A DNA stretch of 64,000 nucleotides from an uncultured Bacteroidales bacterium (GCA_937896895.1 CALBNV010000101.1:3630-67629); one strand, 5' to 3'; counted from the stretch's first letter, positions 34,573-45,164 are shown. A program made the numbers and translations. The notes: generated from the sequence alone by a model not told the origin.

Positions 34573-34842
34573 ATGAATAAAAAAGTAGGTCAGGTAACAC
34601 CTGAAGAAAAAAACGAAATTCAGCAGCTTTTTGAAAGAAGAAACGGTCTGAATGAATTGGCTAAAATTTTGACTGCCGATAACAACGAGCTTTACGAGAA
34701 ACTCGTGAAGGACATGGGCGAGACAGGCTCGAAATTCCAAGGCTGGTGGGACAGGATGTCGGCCAAATACAAATGGGAATCAACCGAAAACGGCAACTGG
34801 GAAATCAACTTTGAAACCAATGAGATTTTCTTAAATTTCTGA
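34573..34842 (+). CDS. CXXX-repeat modification-system small protein
   Basis: An 89-residue soluble protein: [30 protein letters not shown] ... [21 protein letters not shown] (quoted in parts, residues 4-33 and 48-68). From memory this is the small uncharacterised family that accompanies the CXXX-repeat maturases. It is mostly helical with a Trp-rich middle. Its spacing to tatA is only 2 bases. Function unknown; it could bind the leader or the radical SAM enzyme. Confidence 0.78.
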   Translation: MNKKVGQVTPEEKNEIQQLFERRNGLNELAKILTADNNELYEKLVKDMGETGSKFQGWWDRMSAKYKWESTENGNWEINFETNEIFLNF

Positions 34843-34844
34843 TT

Positions 34845-35081
34845 ATGAATAGTCTGATGGTACTTTTGAATATCGGCGGGCAGGAAATACTGATTATCCT
34901 GCTCATAGTTCTCGTTCTCTTCGGCGGACGAAAGATTCCGGAGCTTATGAAAGGTCTCGGGAAGGGAGTCCGTGAATACAAGAAGGCGATGAACAGTGTT
35001 GAAGACGATTTGAACGGAAATCCGGAGCCAGACAAGCAGCCCGGCGACGGCAGCCGCGAGCAAATCGCTGACAAACAATAA
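34845..35081 (+). CDS. tatA: Twin-arginine translocase subunit TatA/E
   Basis: A 78-residue protein with an N-terminal membrane helix (about 13-30), then [23 protein letters not shown], the standard TatA hinge and amphipathic helix, and a short charged tail. It lies 2 bases after the CXXX small protein and 3 bases before tatC. Its presence in the operon matches the twin-arginine leaders of the four precursors. Confidence 0.94.
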   Translation: MNSLMVLLNIGGQEILIILLIVLVLFGGRKIPELMKGLGKGVREYKKAMNSVEDDLNGNPEPDKQPGDGSREQIADKQ

Positions 35082-35084
35082 AAC

Positions 35085-35879
35085 ATGCCAAAATCGGAAA
35101 ATACTTTCTGGGGGCACGTCGAGGTCTTCAGGTGGGTTATCATACGTTGCCTGCTGGTGATAGTGGCGGTGGCGGTGGCGGCGTTTGTCTTCAAGGAGTT
35201 TATCTTTGACGGCATCGTGCTGGCACCGCTGCGACAAGATTTCGCCACGTACGAACTTCTATGCCGTATCGCGTCAGTCCTGTCGATGCCTGGTCTTTGC
35301 CCGACGATACATCCTGTCGAGATAATAAACATAAACCTCACGGCGCAGCTTTTCACGCACATGGGCATCGCCTTTGTCTGCGGGTTGGTAGTCGCGTTCC
35401 CGTATCTCACTTTGGAAGTGTGGTTTTTTGTGAGACCGGCTCTTTATTCAAACGAGAAGTCTGCTGCTGTCAAAGGGGCGTTCTCGTTCCTGCTGCTGTT
35501 TTTCCTCGGGGTCGCGACGGCATATTATATCATTTTTCCGTTGACACTCAATTTCTTGGGGACTTATCAGGTCAGTGCGACGGTGGGGAATCAAATCTCA
35601 CTCAATTCATACATCAGCACTTTTCTGACGCTTGTCTTTCTGCTCGGCATTGTGTTTGAGATGCCGATTGTGGCTTATTTCTTCGCGAAAATCGGGTTGC
35701 TAAAATCAGAATTTCTCAAAAAATACCGCAAGGTCGCGATAGTGGTCATCATGATTCTCGCGGCCCTGATAACGCCGAGCACCGACGCATTCACGATGAT
35801 TCTCGTCGTCTTGCCTTTATGGATGCTTTATGAAGTCAGCCGCGGCGTCGTGAAAAGGGTTGAGAGGAAATTTTCATAA
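35085..35879 (+). CDS. tatC: Twin-arginine translocase subunit TatC
   Basis: A 264-residue protein with six predicted membrane helices. TatC signatures are FWGHVEVFRWVIIR at the N-terminus, LEVWFFVRPALYSNEK in the middle and AALITPSTDAFT near the C-terminus. It binds the twin-arginine motif of folded cargo. As the last gene of the operon it completes a minimal TatAC system; tatB is not seen. The stop codon lies in a 17-base repeat that recurs at 37156. Confidence 0.94.
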   Translation: MPKSENTFWGHVEVFRWVIIRCLLVIVAVAVAAFVFKEFIFDGIVLAPLRQDFATYELLCRIASVLSMPGLCPTIHPVEIININLTAQLFTHMGIAFVCGLVVAFPYLTLEVWFFVRPALYSNEKSAAVKGAFSFLLLFFLGVATAYYIIFPLTLNFLGTYQVSATVGNQISLNSYISTFLTLVFLLGIVFEMPIVAYFFAKIGLLKSEFLKKYRKVAIVVIMILAALITPSTDAFTMILVVLPLWMLYEVSRGVVKRVERKFS

Positions 35880-35887
35880 AACAATAT
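35871..35887 (+). repeat. Direct repeat TTTTCATAAAACAATAT, copy 1
   Basis: Overlaps the tatC stop codon. A second identical copy at 37156-37172 lies upstream of the ATPase gene, so the repeat brackets that gene. The flanking GGAAA is also shared. Confidence 0.7.
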
Positions 35888-35901
35888 TGGAATATTGTTT
35901 T
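35880..35901. terminator. Bidirectional hairpin between tatC and the ATPase gene
   Basis: Arms AACAATATT and AATATTGTT pair around GG, forming a near-perfect inverted repeat flanked by A and T runs. It fits a terminator for both convergent genes. GC content is low, so strength is uncertain. Confidence 0.55.
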
Positions 35902-37102
35902 AATACAAAAACCCAAACAACCACAACGGAATCTTGTTTCCCCTGCCGAATTCAACATCGTCTATTGCCAAATAACTGTCGGGAATGTCCTTTATCTGCT
36001 CGAATGATTTATCTGCTCCGCCTACTTCTATGGTGCATTTGCCGTCAATCAGGAAATCGCCTTTTTTAACAGAGTTGAGTTCGTGCTTTGTCCCGGCTTG
36101 GTTGTTGAAAAAAGTCTCCCTTATGGTTCCGATTTCGGGGGAACGGTTATAGGCGTACATGAGATTTGTGTTGTCGAGAAACAGTTTGTCGGGCGACGAC
36201 ATCTGCCTGATGGCTTTTTTGCGGTTCTTGAGCTGGCTTAACAACGCACTCTTTTCCAACAAATCCAACAGCTTCAGACCTTGTTCGCGACTTGTCTCAA
36301 GCTGTCCGTACAAATCTTCCATCTTTGGAATGAAAGGTACTTGTAACGCGATGATTCCCAATAGTTTCTTAAGTTTCTGCACGGTTGCATATTCGACATT
36401 GTCAACGGAAGGAATGTCCATTTCGATAGTCTGCTGCACCACTTCAAGGAGTTTGGCGTGAAAACCTTCCAAATCCTCTTTGTAGAAAGGATAGTAGCCG
36501 TATTTGCAATATTGCTCGAAATATGGAAGTATGTGAATCCTTCTTGCGATGTCGGTGGCTATCTGTACATGATTTTTCGTGATGTCGTCAAGAGATAACT
36601 TGTTGAATTGCAGGGCGTTTTCAAACATCAGATATTCGCGAAACGACAGGCCGTCCATCGTGTACATCGCTGCCCTGCGTGACAAGTCGCCTTCGCCTTT
36701 GTCCAATTTGAGCACCGAGCTACCGGTGAAGACAACATTCATGGTGGGGTAGTCGTCGTAAATGTTTTTGATATATGTCTGCCAATGCTCATATTTGTGA
36801 ACCTCATCCAAAAAAAGATGCGTCCCGCCGTGTAAGTAATGATATTCAACCAAATCAGCAAGGTCGTTGTTTGCAAACCACATATTGTCCAACGAAACAT
36901 ACAAAACCTTGCTGTCGTCGGGAAACGTTTCTTTTATATGCTGTTTGAGTAATGTGGATTTTCCGACACCTTTGGGTCCTTTTATGCCGATGAGCCGGGC
37001 GTTCCAATTGATGGTGCCGTGAAAATCTCTCTTAAAACTCATGCTCACCTGCGATATGTTACGATGTGAGTTGCGATACAATATTTCAGGGTTTATACTC
37101 AT
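35900..37102 (-). CDS. AAA-type ATPase with DUF4143-like C-terminal domain
   Basis: A 400-residue protein (start ATG 37102, where MSINPEILYRNS begins). Walker A is GPKGVGKST and Walker B HLFLDEVH; a TGSS sensor follows. The C-terminal part has the DUF4143-type nuclease-like fold (VEVGGADKSFEQI near the end). Such ATPases are frequent accessory genes in Bacteroidales; function unknown. It lies on the opposite strand between the Tat genes and the MORN gene, and is bordered by a 17-base direct repeat (35871-35887, 37156-37172). A TATCTTTG box on the minus strand is at 37122-37129. Confidence 0.85.
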   Translation of the reverse strand: MSINPEILYRNSHRNISQVSMSFKRDFHGTINWNARLIGIKGPKGVGKSTLLKQHIKETFPDDSKVLYVSLDNMWFANNDLADLVEYHYLHGGTHLFLDEVHKYEHWQTYIKNIYDDYPTMNVVFTGSSVLKLDKGEGDLSRRAAMYTMDGLSFREYLMFENALQFNKLSLDDITKNHVQIATDIARRIHILPYFEQYCKYGYYPFYKEDLEGFHAKLLEVVQQTIEMDIPSVDNVEYATVQKLKKLLGIIALQVPFIPKMEDLYGQLETSREQGLKLLDLLEKSALLSQLKNRKKAIRQMSSPDKLFLDNTNLMYAYNRSPEIGTIRETFFNNQAGTKHELNSVKKGDFLIDGKCTIEVGGADKSFEQIKDIPDSYLAIDDVEFGRGNKIPLWLFGFLY

Positions 37103-37155
37103 GTTGATTGCTTTTTCGCCGCAAAGATACAAAACAATATTCAAATATGGAAAAT

Positions 37156-37172
37156 TTTTCATAAAACAATAT
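37156..37172 (+). repeat. Direct repeat TTTTCATAAAACAATAT, copy 2
   Basis: Second copy, identical over 17 bases. Together with copy 1 it brackets the ATPase gene and may mark an insertion or recombination site. Confidence 0.7.
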
Positions 37173-37251
37173 CATAATATTTTTTTTGGTTTATCTTCAA
37201 AAATATACCAAAAACTTTTTCAAATCCATTTTGCATATACAAGCCTTTTTT

Positions 37252-37305
37252 ACACTCTATCTCCATGAAATGTGAAAAAAATCACATTTTTCTTCGATAG
37301 AGTGT
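37252..37305. repeat. Nested inverted repeat ACACTCTATC ... GATAGAGTGT
   Basis: A 10-bp outer stem and a TGTGA/TCACA inner stem lie just before the ATPase-gene remnant. It could be the regulatory region of the lost gene or a small repeat element; no transposase is nearby. Confidence 0.5.
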
Positions 37306-37322
37306 GATTCTGCCAAAAAAAT

Positions 37323-37490
37323 AAGATTCGTGCCATTTGGAAATCGACACCCGAGCAGCTTTCGCGCGAGAACAACAAATTCGTCTATCGTGTGGTGCGT
37401 GAGGGGGCGAGGGCGCGTGAATATGAAAACGCCTTGCAGTGGCTTGCCGCGGCTGGCATGATATGGCGGATTGGATCAGAGATTATTTGA
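37323..37490 (+). pseudogene. Fragment of a DUF4143-type ATPase gene
   Basis: The frame reads KIRAIWKSTPEQLSRENNKF, then VYRVVREGARAREYENALQW and LAAAGMIW before a stop at 37488. This matches the middle of the DUF4143 part of AAA ATPases, but there is no start, P-loop or C-terminus. It is on the opposite strand from the intact ATPase, so it is a separate relic. The rest of 37103-37714 is AT-rich or short-word repeat and I see no other gene. Confidence 0.65.
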
Positions 37491-37577
37491 ACGGCAGCGT
37501 GTGAAATTCAGATAAAAAAATAATTTGCTGTAAGTGTGTCGTGCAAGAAGGACGACGACAAATCGGATGACGCGCGG

Positions 37578-37671
37578 GCTTTTTAGTTTGGAGTTTTGGG
37601 AGTTGAGAGTGAAGCTGGCTGCCGCATCAAAAAAAACTCCACTCTTAACTCTCCACTCTCAACACTTTAAA
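37578..37671. repeat. AACTCTCC/GAGAGTTG tract
   Basis: Short words of the TTGAGAGTG and CACTCTCAAC kind occur in both orientations, so GTTGAGAGTG and CACTCTCAAC can pair. It separates the gene fragment from the MORN-repeat gene. Confidence 0.55.
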
Positions 37672-37681
37672 AACTTTTTAC

Positions 37682-37689
37682 TATTTTTG
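37682..37689 (+). promoter_or_regulatory. Candidate -7 box of the MORN-repeat gene
   Basis: TATTTTTG followed by CAG, 26 bases before the ATG, matches TAnnTTTG. Confidence 0.5.
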
Positions 37690-37714
37690 CAGCCTGTTTC
37701 AAAAGAATATTCAA

Positions 37715-38440
37715 ATGAGAAAGATTTTGCTCACGACCGTTCTGACTTTTGTCTGCCTTGTGGCTATGTCACAGAGAATGAATTACATCGAAGTTGGGAA
37801 TCTGCCCGACGGACGTTACTCTGACGAGTCGTCTGGTGTGAAAATCACCGGATGGGTGCTCGGCGGAATGAAGACCGGCACATGGATCGAGTGCCATTCC
37901 AATACCGAACTGCCGCATTTCATCGCTAACTTCGTCAATGACAAACTTGATGGCATCTATCTCGAAATCGACAAGCAAGGCGCTCTTTTGAGCCAGACGG
38001 AATACAAGGGCGGCAAACTCGACGGCACATCGCTGAAGTGGGCGAAGGGTGGCCGCCTCGCTGAGATGGTGAGCTACAAAGACGGAGTGAAGGACGGCCC
38101 TGTGAAGCTCTGCTACGACAAGGGCACCGTCAAGGAAGAGTCGAACTACAAGAACGGACAGCGCGACGGCGTGACCGTGTGGTATGCCTACAAAGAGAAG
38201 GAACAAGGCCCGAAGATGGCGCTTTATACCTACAAGGAAGGGGTCTTCGACGGACTTCAGGAGACGTATTATGACAACGGCGCCGTTAAGACAAGAAAGA
38301 TGTTCAAGAACAATGTGCAGGACGGTGCCGCCACGGAGTTCCATGAAGACGGCAGCGTGAAAAGTGAAGCCGTATATAAAAACGGCGAGGTCTCCGGCAA
38401 GGTGAAGGAATACGCCAAAGGCAAGAAAAATCCGAAATGA
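37715..38440 (+). CDS. Exported MORN-repeat (YwqK-like) protein
   Basis: A 241-residue protein with a Sec signal (VCLVAMSQ). The mature part is built of repeats of the form G-x-Y/W-x-x-G-x-x-DG, e.g. KLDGIYLEIDKQG, KLDGTSLKWAKGG, VKDGPVKLCYDKG, QRDGVTVWYAYKE and VFDGLQETYYDNG, as in MORN-repeat proteins related to YwqK. Such proteins are often of unknown role in Bacteroidota envelopes. It precedes the DASS transporter by 44 bases, so it may share its transcript. Confidence 0.8.
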   Translation: MRKILLTTVLTFVCLVAMSQRMNYIEVGNLPDGRYSDESSGVKITGWVLGGMKTGTWIECHSNTELPHFIANFVNDKLDGIYLEIDKQGALLSQTEYKGGKLDGTSLKWAKGGRLAEMVSYKDGVKDGPVKLCYDKGTVKEESNYKNGQRDGVTVWYAYKEKEQGPKMALYTYKEGVFDGLQETYYDNGAVKTRKMFKNNVQDGAATEFHEDGSVKSEAVYKNGEVSGKVKEYAKGKKNPK

Positions 38441-38483
38441 CTAAGCCTTGTCTCCTCCGCGAAAATTGAAATAACACAGTGTC

Positions 38484-39947
38484 ATGTCAGATAACAATAC
38501 AAAAACCAACAACTTAGGTAAGGCCATCAAGATCGCCATTTCGGTGGCTCTCTTCCTTTTCTTCTGGATCGCCCCGTCAAGTCTGTACGGGCTTCCTGAC
38601 ATTTCAATCGTCGAGCAGCGTGTCGTCGCCATCTTCGCTTTCGCTTTCGCGATGTGGGTGACGGAGGCTATCCCGTCGTGGACGACGTCGGTGCTCGTCA
38701 TCGTGCTGCTGCTTCTGACCTGTTCCACCGGTGCCATCGGTTTCCTGAAGGAGGGCGACGGCGTCAGCGGGGTCGGCACGCTGATAAAGTACAAGAATAT
38801 CATGGCGGCCTTCGCCGACCCGACCATCATGCTGTTCCTCGGCGGCTTCGTCATCGCGGCCGTCGCCTCGAAGATGGGTGTTGACGTGCAGCTCGCGAAA
38901 GCCCTCCTGAGGCTCTTCGGACGCCGCTCGGAGTTCGTGCTCCTCGGCTTCCTCCTCGTGACAGGCCTGTTCTCGATGTTCATCAGCAACACGGCCACGG
39001 CCGCCATGATGCTGACGTTCATGGCGCCAGTGCTGCGTCAGCTGCCCGTTGACGGCAAGGGCAGGCTCGGCCTCGTCATGGCCATCCCTATCGGGGCCAA
39101 CATCGGCGGCATCGCCACGCCTATCGGCACGCCGCCCAACGCCATAGCACTCAAGTTCCTCAACGACGCCGAAGGCCTCGACATGGGCATCGGCTTCGGC
39201 GACTGGTTCCTCGTGATGTTCCCTTACACCATCGTGCTGCTCCTCGTCGCATGGGGCCTGCTGCTCCTTTTCTTCCCGTTCAAGCAGAAAACCATCGAAC
39301 TTCACATCGAAGGCGAGACGAAGAAAGGCTGGCGGCTCACGGTCACTTACATCACTATGGCTGTCACCATCCTGCTGTGGATGCTCGACAAGCTTACCGG
39401 GCTCAACGCCAATGTCGTGGCGATGATCCCGATCGCGATATACTGCATTACAGGCATCTTCACGAAAGACGACCTTAAGGACATCAACTGGAGCGTGCTG
39501 TGGCTCGTCGCCGGCGGCTTCGCGCTCGGCACCGCCTTGTATGAGACGGGTCTCGACAGGCATCTCGTGGCAGCCATACCGTTCGCGTCGTGGTCGCCGC
39601 TCCTCGTCATCATGGGCGCGACACTCGTCTGCTGGCTGGTGTCGAACGTCATCTCGCACACCGCCGCGGCCAACCTGCTCGTCCCCGTCATGGTGACGCT
39701 CGCCATCGGGATGCGGCAGATGCTCGACCCTTTCGGCGGGGCAGGCACGCTGCTGCTCTGCGTCACACTCGCGTCGTCGTTGGCCATGATACTTCCCATC
39801 TCGACGCCGCCCAACGCCATAGCGTACAGCACCGGCATGATTCAGGTGAAAGACATGGAGAAAGTCGGTGTCATCATCGGCGTCATAGGCCTCGTCCTCG
39901 CAGTCGGATTGCTGATATTGGTGGGGAAGGCTGGATATTGGATGTAA
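38484..39947 (+). CDS. DASS/SLC13-family sodium:dicarboxylate symporter
   Basis: A 487-residue protein with about 11-12 membrane helices. The two family motifs with the S-N-T/P signature are present (MFISNTATAAMM and ISTPPNAIAYSTGM, also GIATPIGTPPNAIA). Members bring in succinate, fumarate, citrate or sulfate with Na+. The frdCAB genes follow directly on the same strand, which favours a C4-dicarboxylate. The GC-rich sequence gives a long but non-coding antisense open frame. Confidence 0.88.
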   Translation: MSDNNTKTNNLGKAIKIAISVALFLFFWIAPSSLYGLPDISIVEQRVVAIFAFAFAMWVTEAIPSWTTSVLVIVLLLLTCSTGAIGFLKEGDGVSGVGTLIKYKNIMAAFADPTIMLFLGGFVIAAVASKMGVDVQLAKALLRLFGRRSEFVLLGFLLVTGLFSMFISNTATAAMMLTFMAPVLRQLPVDGKGRLGLVMAIPIGANIGGIATPIGTPPNAIALKFLNDAEGLDMGIGFGDWFLVMFPYTIVLLLVAWGLLLLFFPFKQKTIELHIEGETKKGWRLTVTYITMAVTILLWMLDKLTGLNANVVAMIPIAIYCITGIFTKDDLKDINWSVLWLVAGGFALGTALYETGLDRHLVAAIPFASWSPLLVIMGATLVCWLVSNVISHTAAANLLVPVMVTLAIGMRQMLDPFGGAGTLLLCVTLASSLAMILPISTPPNAIAYSTGMIQVKDMEKVGVIIGVIGLVLAVGLLILVGKAGYWM

Positions 39948-39968
39948 AATGTTGAAATATAAGTTGTT

Positions 39969-40643
39969 ATGAGAAACAAAAAAGGCCTTTCTTCACTTAC
40001 GAAGAAACTTGTGATGGCAATCACCGGCGGCTGCCTGGTGCTCTTCCTGCTGTTCCACGGCTCGATGAACGTCGTGTCAATCATCTCCGAGAGCGGTTAC
40101 AACTGGATCTGCGAGTTCCTCGGCGCCAACTGGTACGCCATCGTCGGCACCGTCGGCCTCGCCGCCATGGTGGCCATACACTTCATCTACGCCTTCATCC
40201 TCTCTTTCCAGAACTACAAGGCGCGCGGCAACCAACGCTACGCGGTGGCCGGGAGACAGGAAGGCGTGTCGTGGGCGTCGAAGAACATGCTCGTCATCGG
40301 CCTCATCGTCATCATCGGCCTCGGACTTCACCTATATAACTTCTGGGCGAAGATGCAGCTCGCCGAGCTTCAGGGTGTCGCGCCGTCCGACGGACTTTCG
40401 CCTGTCGATGGCATCGGACGCATCAAGCTGGTGTTCGGCAACACCTATTTCAGCGTGATGTACCTCTTGTGGCTCGCTTTCCTGTGGTTCCACCTCTCGC
40501 ACGGCATCGCCTCTGTGATGCAGTCGATAGGCTGGAGCAACCATGTCTGGAAACGCCGCATCGAATGGCTCGGCAGGTTCTTCGCCATCGTCATCGTGGC
40601 CATGTTCGCAAGCGTGGTGATTTATTATTGGTTGATTTACTAA
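39969..40643 (+). CDS. frdC: Fumarate reductase/succinate dehydrogenase cytochrome b subunit
   Basis: A 224-residue five-helix membrane protein of the type B (SdhC/FrdC) family. Haem-ligand histidines are in FHGSMN, AIHFIYAF, GLHLYNF and FHLSHGIA segments. It anchors FrdA/FrdB and exchanges electrons with menaquinone. It is the first gene of frdCAB. Spacing to frdA is 15 bases. Confidence 0.93.
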   Translation: MRNKKGLSSLTKKLVMAITGGCLVLFLLFHGSMNVVSIISESGYNWICEFLGANWYAIVGTVGLAAMVAIHFIYAFILSFQNYKARGNQRYAVAGRQEGVSWASKNMLVIGLIVIIGLGLHLYNFWAKMQLAELQGVAPSDGLSPVDGIGRIKLVFGNTYFSVMYLLWLAFLWFHLSHGIASVMQSIGWSNHVWKRRIEWLGRFFAIVIVAMFASVVIYYWLIY

Positions 40644-40658
40644 TCTGATTTTCAAGCT

Positions 40659-42596
<1,938 letters not shown>

Positions 42597-42927
42597 AAAG
42601 TTTATAAAGTAGAAAGTAGAAAGTTTATAAAGTAGAAAGTTATAAAGTACCTGACAGACTTAGTGAACTTTACAATCTTTATGAACTTTACAAACTTTAC
42701 AAACTTTTAACTTTATTAACTTTATAAACTTTACAAACTTTTAACTTTACAAACTTTATGAACTTTATAAACTTTATGAACTTTACAAACTTTTAACTTT
42801 ATAAACTTAGTGAACTTTACAAACTTTACAAACTTTAAACTTTATAAACTTTATGAACTTTACAAACTTTTAACTTTATGAACTTTACAAACTTTATAAA
42901 CTTTTAAACTTTATGAACTTTATACTA
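42597..42927. repeat. Long short-word tract between frdA and frdB
   Basis: Starts with words AAGTAGAAAGTTTATA on the plus strand, then switches near 42660 to the complementary kind (ACTTTATGAACTTTACAA) for about 250 bases. The two parts can pair, so an mRNA hairpin is possible. The frdB start codon is within the last TTATGAAC word. Confidence 0.8.
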
Positions 42928-43668
42928 AAACTCTGGAGACAGAAAGACAATAAATCGAAAGGTAAATTTGTTGAATATCGTCTCGATGGTGTGCCGAAGG
43001 AGGCCTCGTTCCTTGAGATGCTCGACATCCTCAACGAACAGCTCGTGATGAAGGGCGAGGACCCCGTGACGTTCGACCACGACTGCCGCGAGGGAATCTG
43101 CGGCGCCTGCGGCCTGTATATCAACGGACACCCGCACGGGAAGTTCAAGAACACCACGACATGCCAGCTGCACATGCGCAAGTTCGCCGACGGCGCGACA
43201 ATCACCGTTGAGCCGTGGCGTTCGGCGGCGTTCCCGGTCATCAAGGACCTGATGGTTGACCGCTCGTCGTTGGACAAGCTCATACAGGCGGGAGGCTACG
43301 TCTCGGTGCGCACCGGCGGCGTGCCCGACGCGAACGCGATTCCGGTGAACAAACACTGCGCCGACCTCTCGATGGACTCGGCGTCGTGCATCGGCTGCGG
43401 AGCGTGCGTGGCGACATGCAAGAACGGCAGCGCGATGCTGTTCGTCTCGGCGAAGGTCTCGCAGCTCGCGCTGCTGCCGCAAGGACAGGTGGAGGCGCGT
43501 GACAGGGTGCAGAAGATGGTCGCCCGCATGGACGAACTCGGATTCGGCAACTGCTCCAACACCTTCGCGTGCGAGGCCGAATGCCCGAAAGGCATCTCCG
43601 TCACCAACATCGCGAGGATGAACCGGCAGTTTTTCGCCGCGAAAATAGCTGAGCCGCTGAAGAAATAA
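42913..43668 (+). CDS. frdB: Fumarate reductase/succinate dehydrogenase iron-sulfur subunit
   Basis: A 251-residue Fe-S protein: [2Fe-2S] ligands in [21 protein letters not shown] and C-terminal to it [10 protein letters not shown]; [4Fe-4S]/[3Fe-4S] ligands in [14 protein letters not shown] and [11 protein letters not shown]. Ordinary Bacteroides-type FrdB. The start ATG at 42913 lies inside the repeat tract, so the residues M-N-F-I come from repeat words; the frame continues into the conserved LKLWRQ start. Confidence 0.95.
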   Translation: MNFILKLWRQKDNKSKGKFVEYRLDGVPKEASFLEMLDILNEQLVMKGEDPVTFDHDCREGICGACGLYINGHPHGKFKNTTTCQLHMRKFADGATITVEPWRSAAFPVIKDLMVDRSSLDKLIQAGGYVSVRTGGVPDANAIPVNKHCADLSMDSASCIGCGACVATCKNGSAMLFVSAKVSQLALLPQGQVEARDRVQKMVARMDELGFGNCSNTFACEAECPKGISVTNIARMNRQFFAAKIAEPLKK

Positions 43669-43690
43669 TAACACAGTCCTGCGGATATTA

Positions 43691-43767
43691 ATTCATCCCG
43701 CAGATTTCGCCTGTTTTCGCGGATATTAAAAGATCCGCGTCTGATTCGCGAAGTATGCGGGATGAAT
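43691..43767. terminator. Nested palindromes between frdB and the MATE gene
   Basis: ATTCATCCCGCA (43691-43702) pairs with TGCGGGATGAAT (43756-43767), and inside it CGCGGAT (43718-43724) pairs with ATCCGCG (43733-43739). It separates two convergent genes and could end both transcripts. The CGCAGATTTCGC wording also resembles short intergenic palindromic repeats. Confidence 0.6.
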
Positions 43768-43800
43768 ATATTAATGCGGTTCGTGTGAATGTTTCGGCGA

Positions 43801-45129
43801 CTAAATCCTCTTCCTCTGCCAGTTGGCATACTTTACGTAGAGGTACGACACGAAGGCGATGAGTGTGCCATAGACGTATTCGCACGTCCAGACGAGAGCC
43901 ACATCGGTGGCCGTGTGTGTCATCATCCAGATGTACCCGATGTAAATCAACAATATGCCGAACTCGAGCCAGAGCGCGGCGTTGGTGTTGCCGGTGCCGG
44001 AGACGGCCTCGAAGAAGATGCTTCCGACAGCCTGAAAAGCGATGGCTCCGCAGATAACATATATCGACGGTATCGCAAGCTGCGCGAGTGCGAGGTCTTC
44101 GGTGTAAATCCTCATCACGGTCATCGGGAAGACCGCGCAGACGACGATGAACGGGATGCAGCACAGGAAGCAGTTGAGCGTCACCTTGTAAAGCGTCGGC
44201 ATCACCTCGCTGGGACGCCCCGCCCCGATGATGCGGCTCGTCAGCGTGTTCGACGTCGCGAGGAATCCGAAGACGGGGATGAACATGATCATATAGACGC
44301 TGCGTACAATTGAAGAGACGCCGATGGCTTCCTCGCCCATCTTTTCAACGAAGATGAAGAAGATGAACCACGCGCTGAACGAGAACAGTTTCTGGAACAT
44401 CGTCGGACCGGCAATCTTGAAGATGTTGAACGTCAAGTCTTTGTCGAAACGATGGCGTTTGAAAAGCCCGTAGTTTTTCTTTCCCAAAACGACATAAGTA
44501 TATGTTGTGAAGAAAATCGTCGCGGTGACTTCGGCCATGAAAGAGGCGAGTGCCGCGCCGCCGATGCCCATCTCCGGAAGGCCTAACTTGCCGAAAATCA
44601 AGGCGTAGTCCATCACGATGTTCACCGTCGCCATGATTATAGTCGAGAAAGTGATGACCTTGGTGTTCGAGAGGCCGACGTAAAGCGAACGGTATAAGTA
44701 GTTGAAACACACGAAGATGATGCCGTATTGGCGGTAGTTCATGTATTCCATCGCGCCGGCGTAGATGTTTTGCGAGTCGATGATGAAATTGAGCAGCTTG
44801 CCCGTGAACGTGTTCATTATCAGGAACAACACTATTCCGAAAAGGAAGATGAACAACGCCCCGTGCTGGAAGATGCTGCCGATCTTCTCATACTGCCGCT
44901 CGCCGAAACGCCGCGCCACAATTATCTGAATGCCAACGGCGAAGCCCATCGCCATCGTGGTGAAAACGAAGTAAAAAAGCCCCGCCATCATCGACGCGCC
45001 GAGCGCCACCACACCGAGATGCCCGAGAAAGGCGGTGTCGGTGAAGGTGATGAGCGTCTGCGCAAGGTTGCCTATCATGATCGGCACTGCGATGCGCCAA
45101 ATCTCTCTCGTTGAAATGCTTGTCTTCAT
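43801..45129 (-). CDS. MATE-family efflux transporter
   Basis: A 442-residue protein with 12 predicted membrane helices in two halves, typical of the MATE family (NorM-like/DinF-like). The start at the ATG at 45129 (MKTSISTREIWRIAVPIMIG) is preferred over an earlier one in a Phe-rich run. Signatures are the repeated AVPIMIGNLAQTLITFTDTAFLGHLG start, split as residues 14-20 and 21-40. The substrate (drug or metabolite) cannot be told. It faces frdB. Confidence 0.9.
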   Translation of the reverse strand: MKTSISTREIWRIAVPIMIGNLAQTLITFTDTAFLGHLGVVALGASMMAGLFYFVFTTMAMGFAVGIQIIVARRFGERQYEKIGSIFQHGALFIFLFGIVLFLIMNTFTGKLLNFIIDSQNIYAGAMEYMNYRQYGIIFVCFNYLYRSLYVGLSNTKVITFSTIIMATVNIVMDYALIFGKLGLPEMGIGGAALASFMAEVTATIFFTTYTYVVLGKKNYGLFKRHRFDKDLTFNIFKIAGPTMFQKLFSFSAWFIFFIFVEKMGEEAIGVSSIVRSVYMIMFIPVFGFLATSNTLTSRIIGAGRPSEVMPTLYKVTLNCFLCCIPFIVVCAVFPMTVMRIYTEDLALAQLAIPSIYVICGAIAFQAVGSIFFEAVSGTGNTNAALWLEFGILLIYIGYIWMMTHTATDVALVWTCEYVYGTLIAFVSYLYVKYANWQRKRI

Positions 45130-45164
45130 AAACGTGAAAAAAAACGGCACAAAATTAAGGAATT

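Noticed and set aside
37252..37305. Terminal inverted repeat of an insertion sequence
   Set aside because: Both arms are within 54 bases and no transposase or second element end was found; kept only as an inverted repeat.
38604..39659. A 351-codon minus-strand frame across the DASS transporter
   Set aside because: A product of the GC-rich third positions of the transporter; highly charged His/Glu/Arg/Asp translation without any known pattern.
42597..42927. Possible CRISPR or origin iterons
   Set aside because: Words are short, variable and contiguous, with no unique spacers; similar tracts occur at many gene borders, and no cas, rep or dnaA gene is near.
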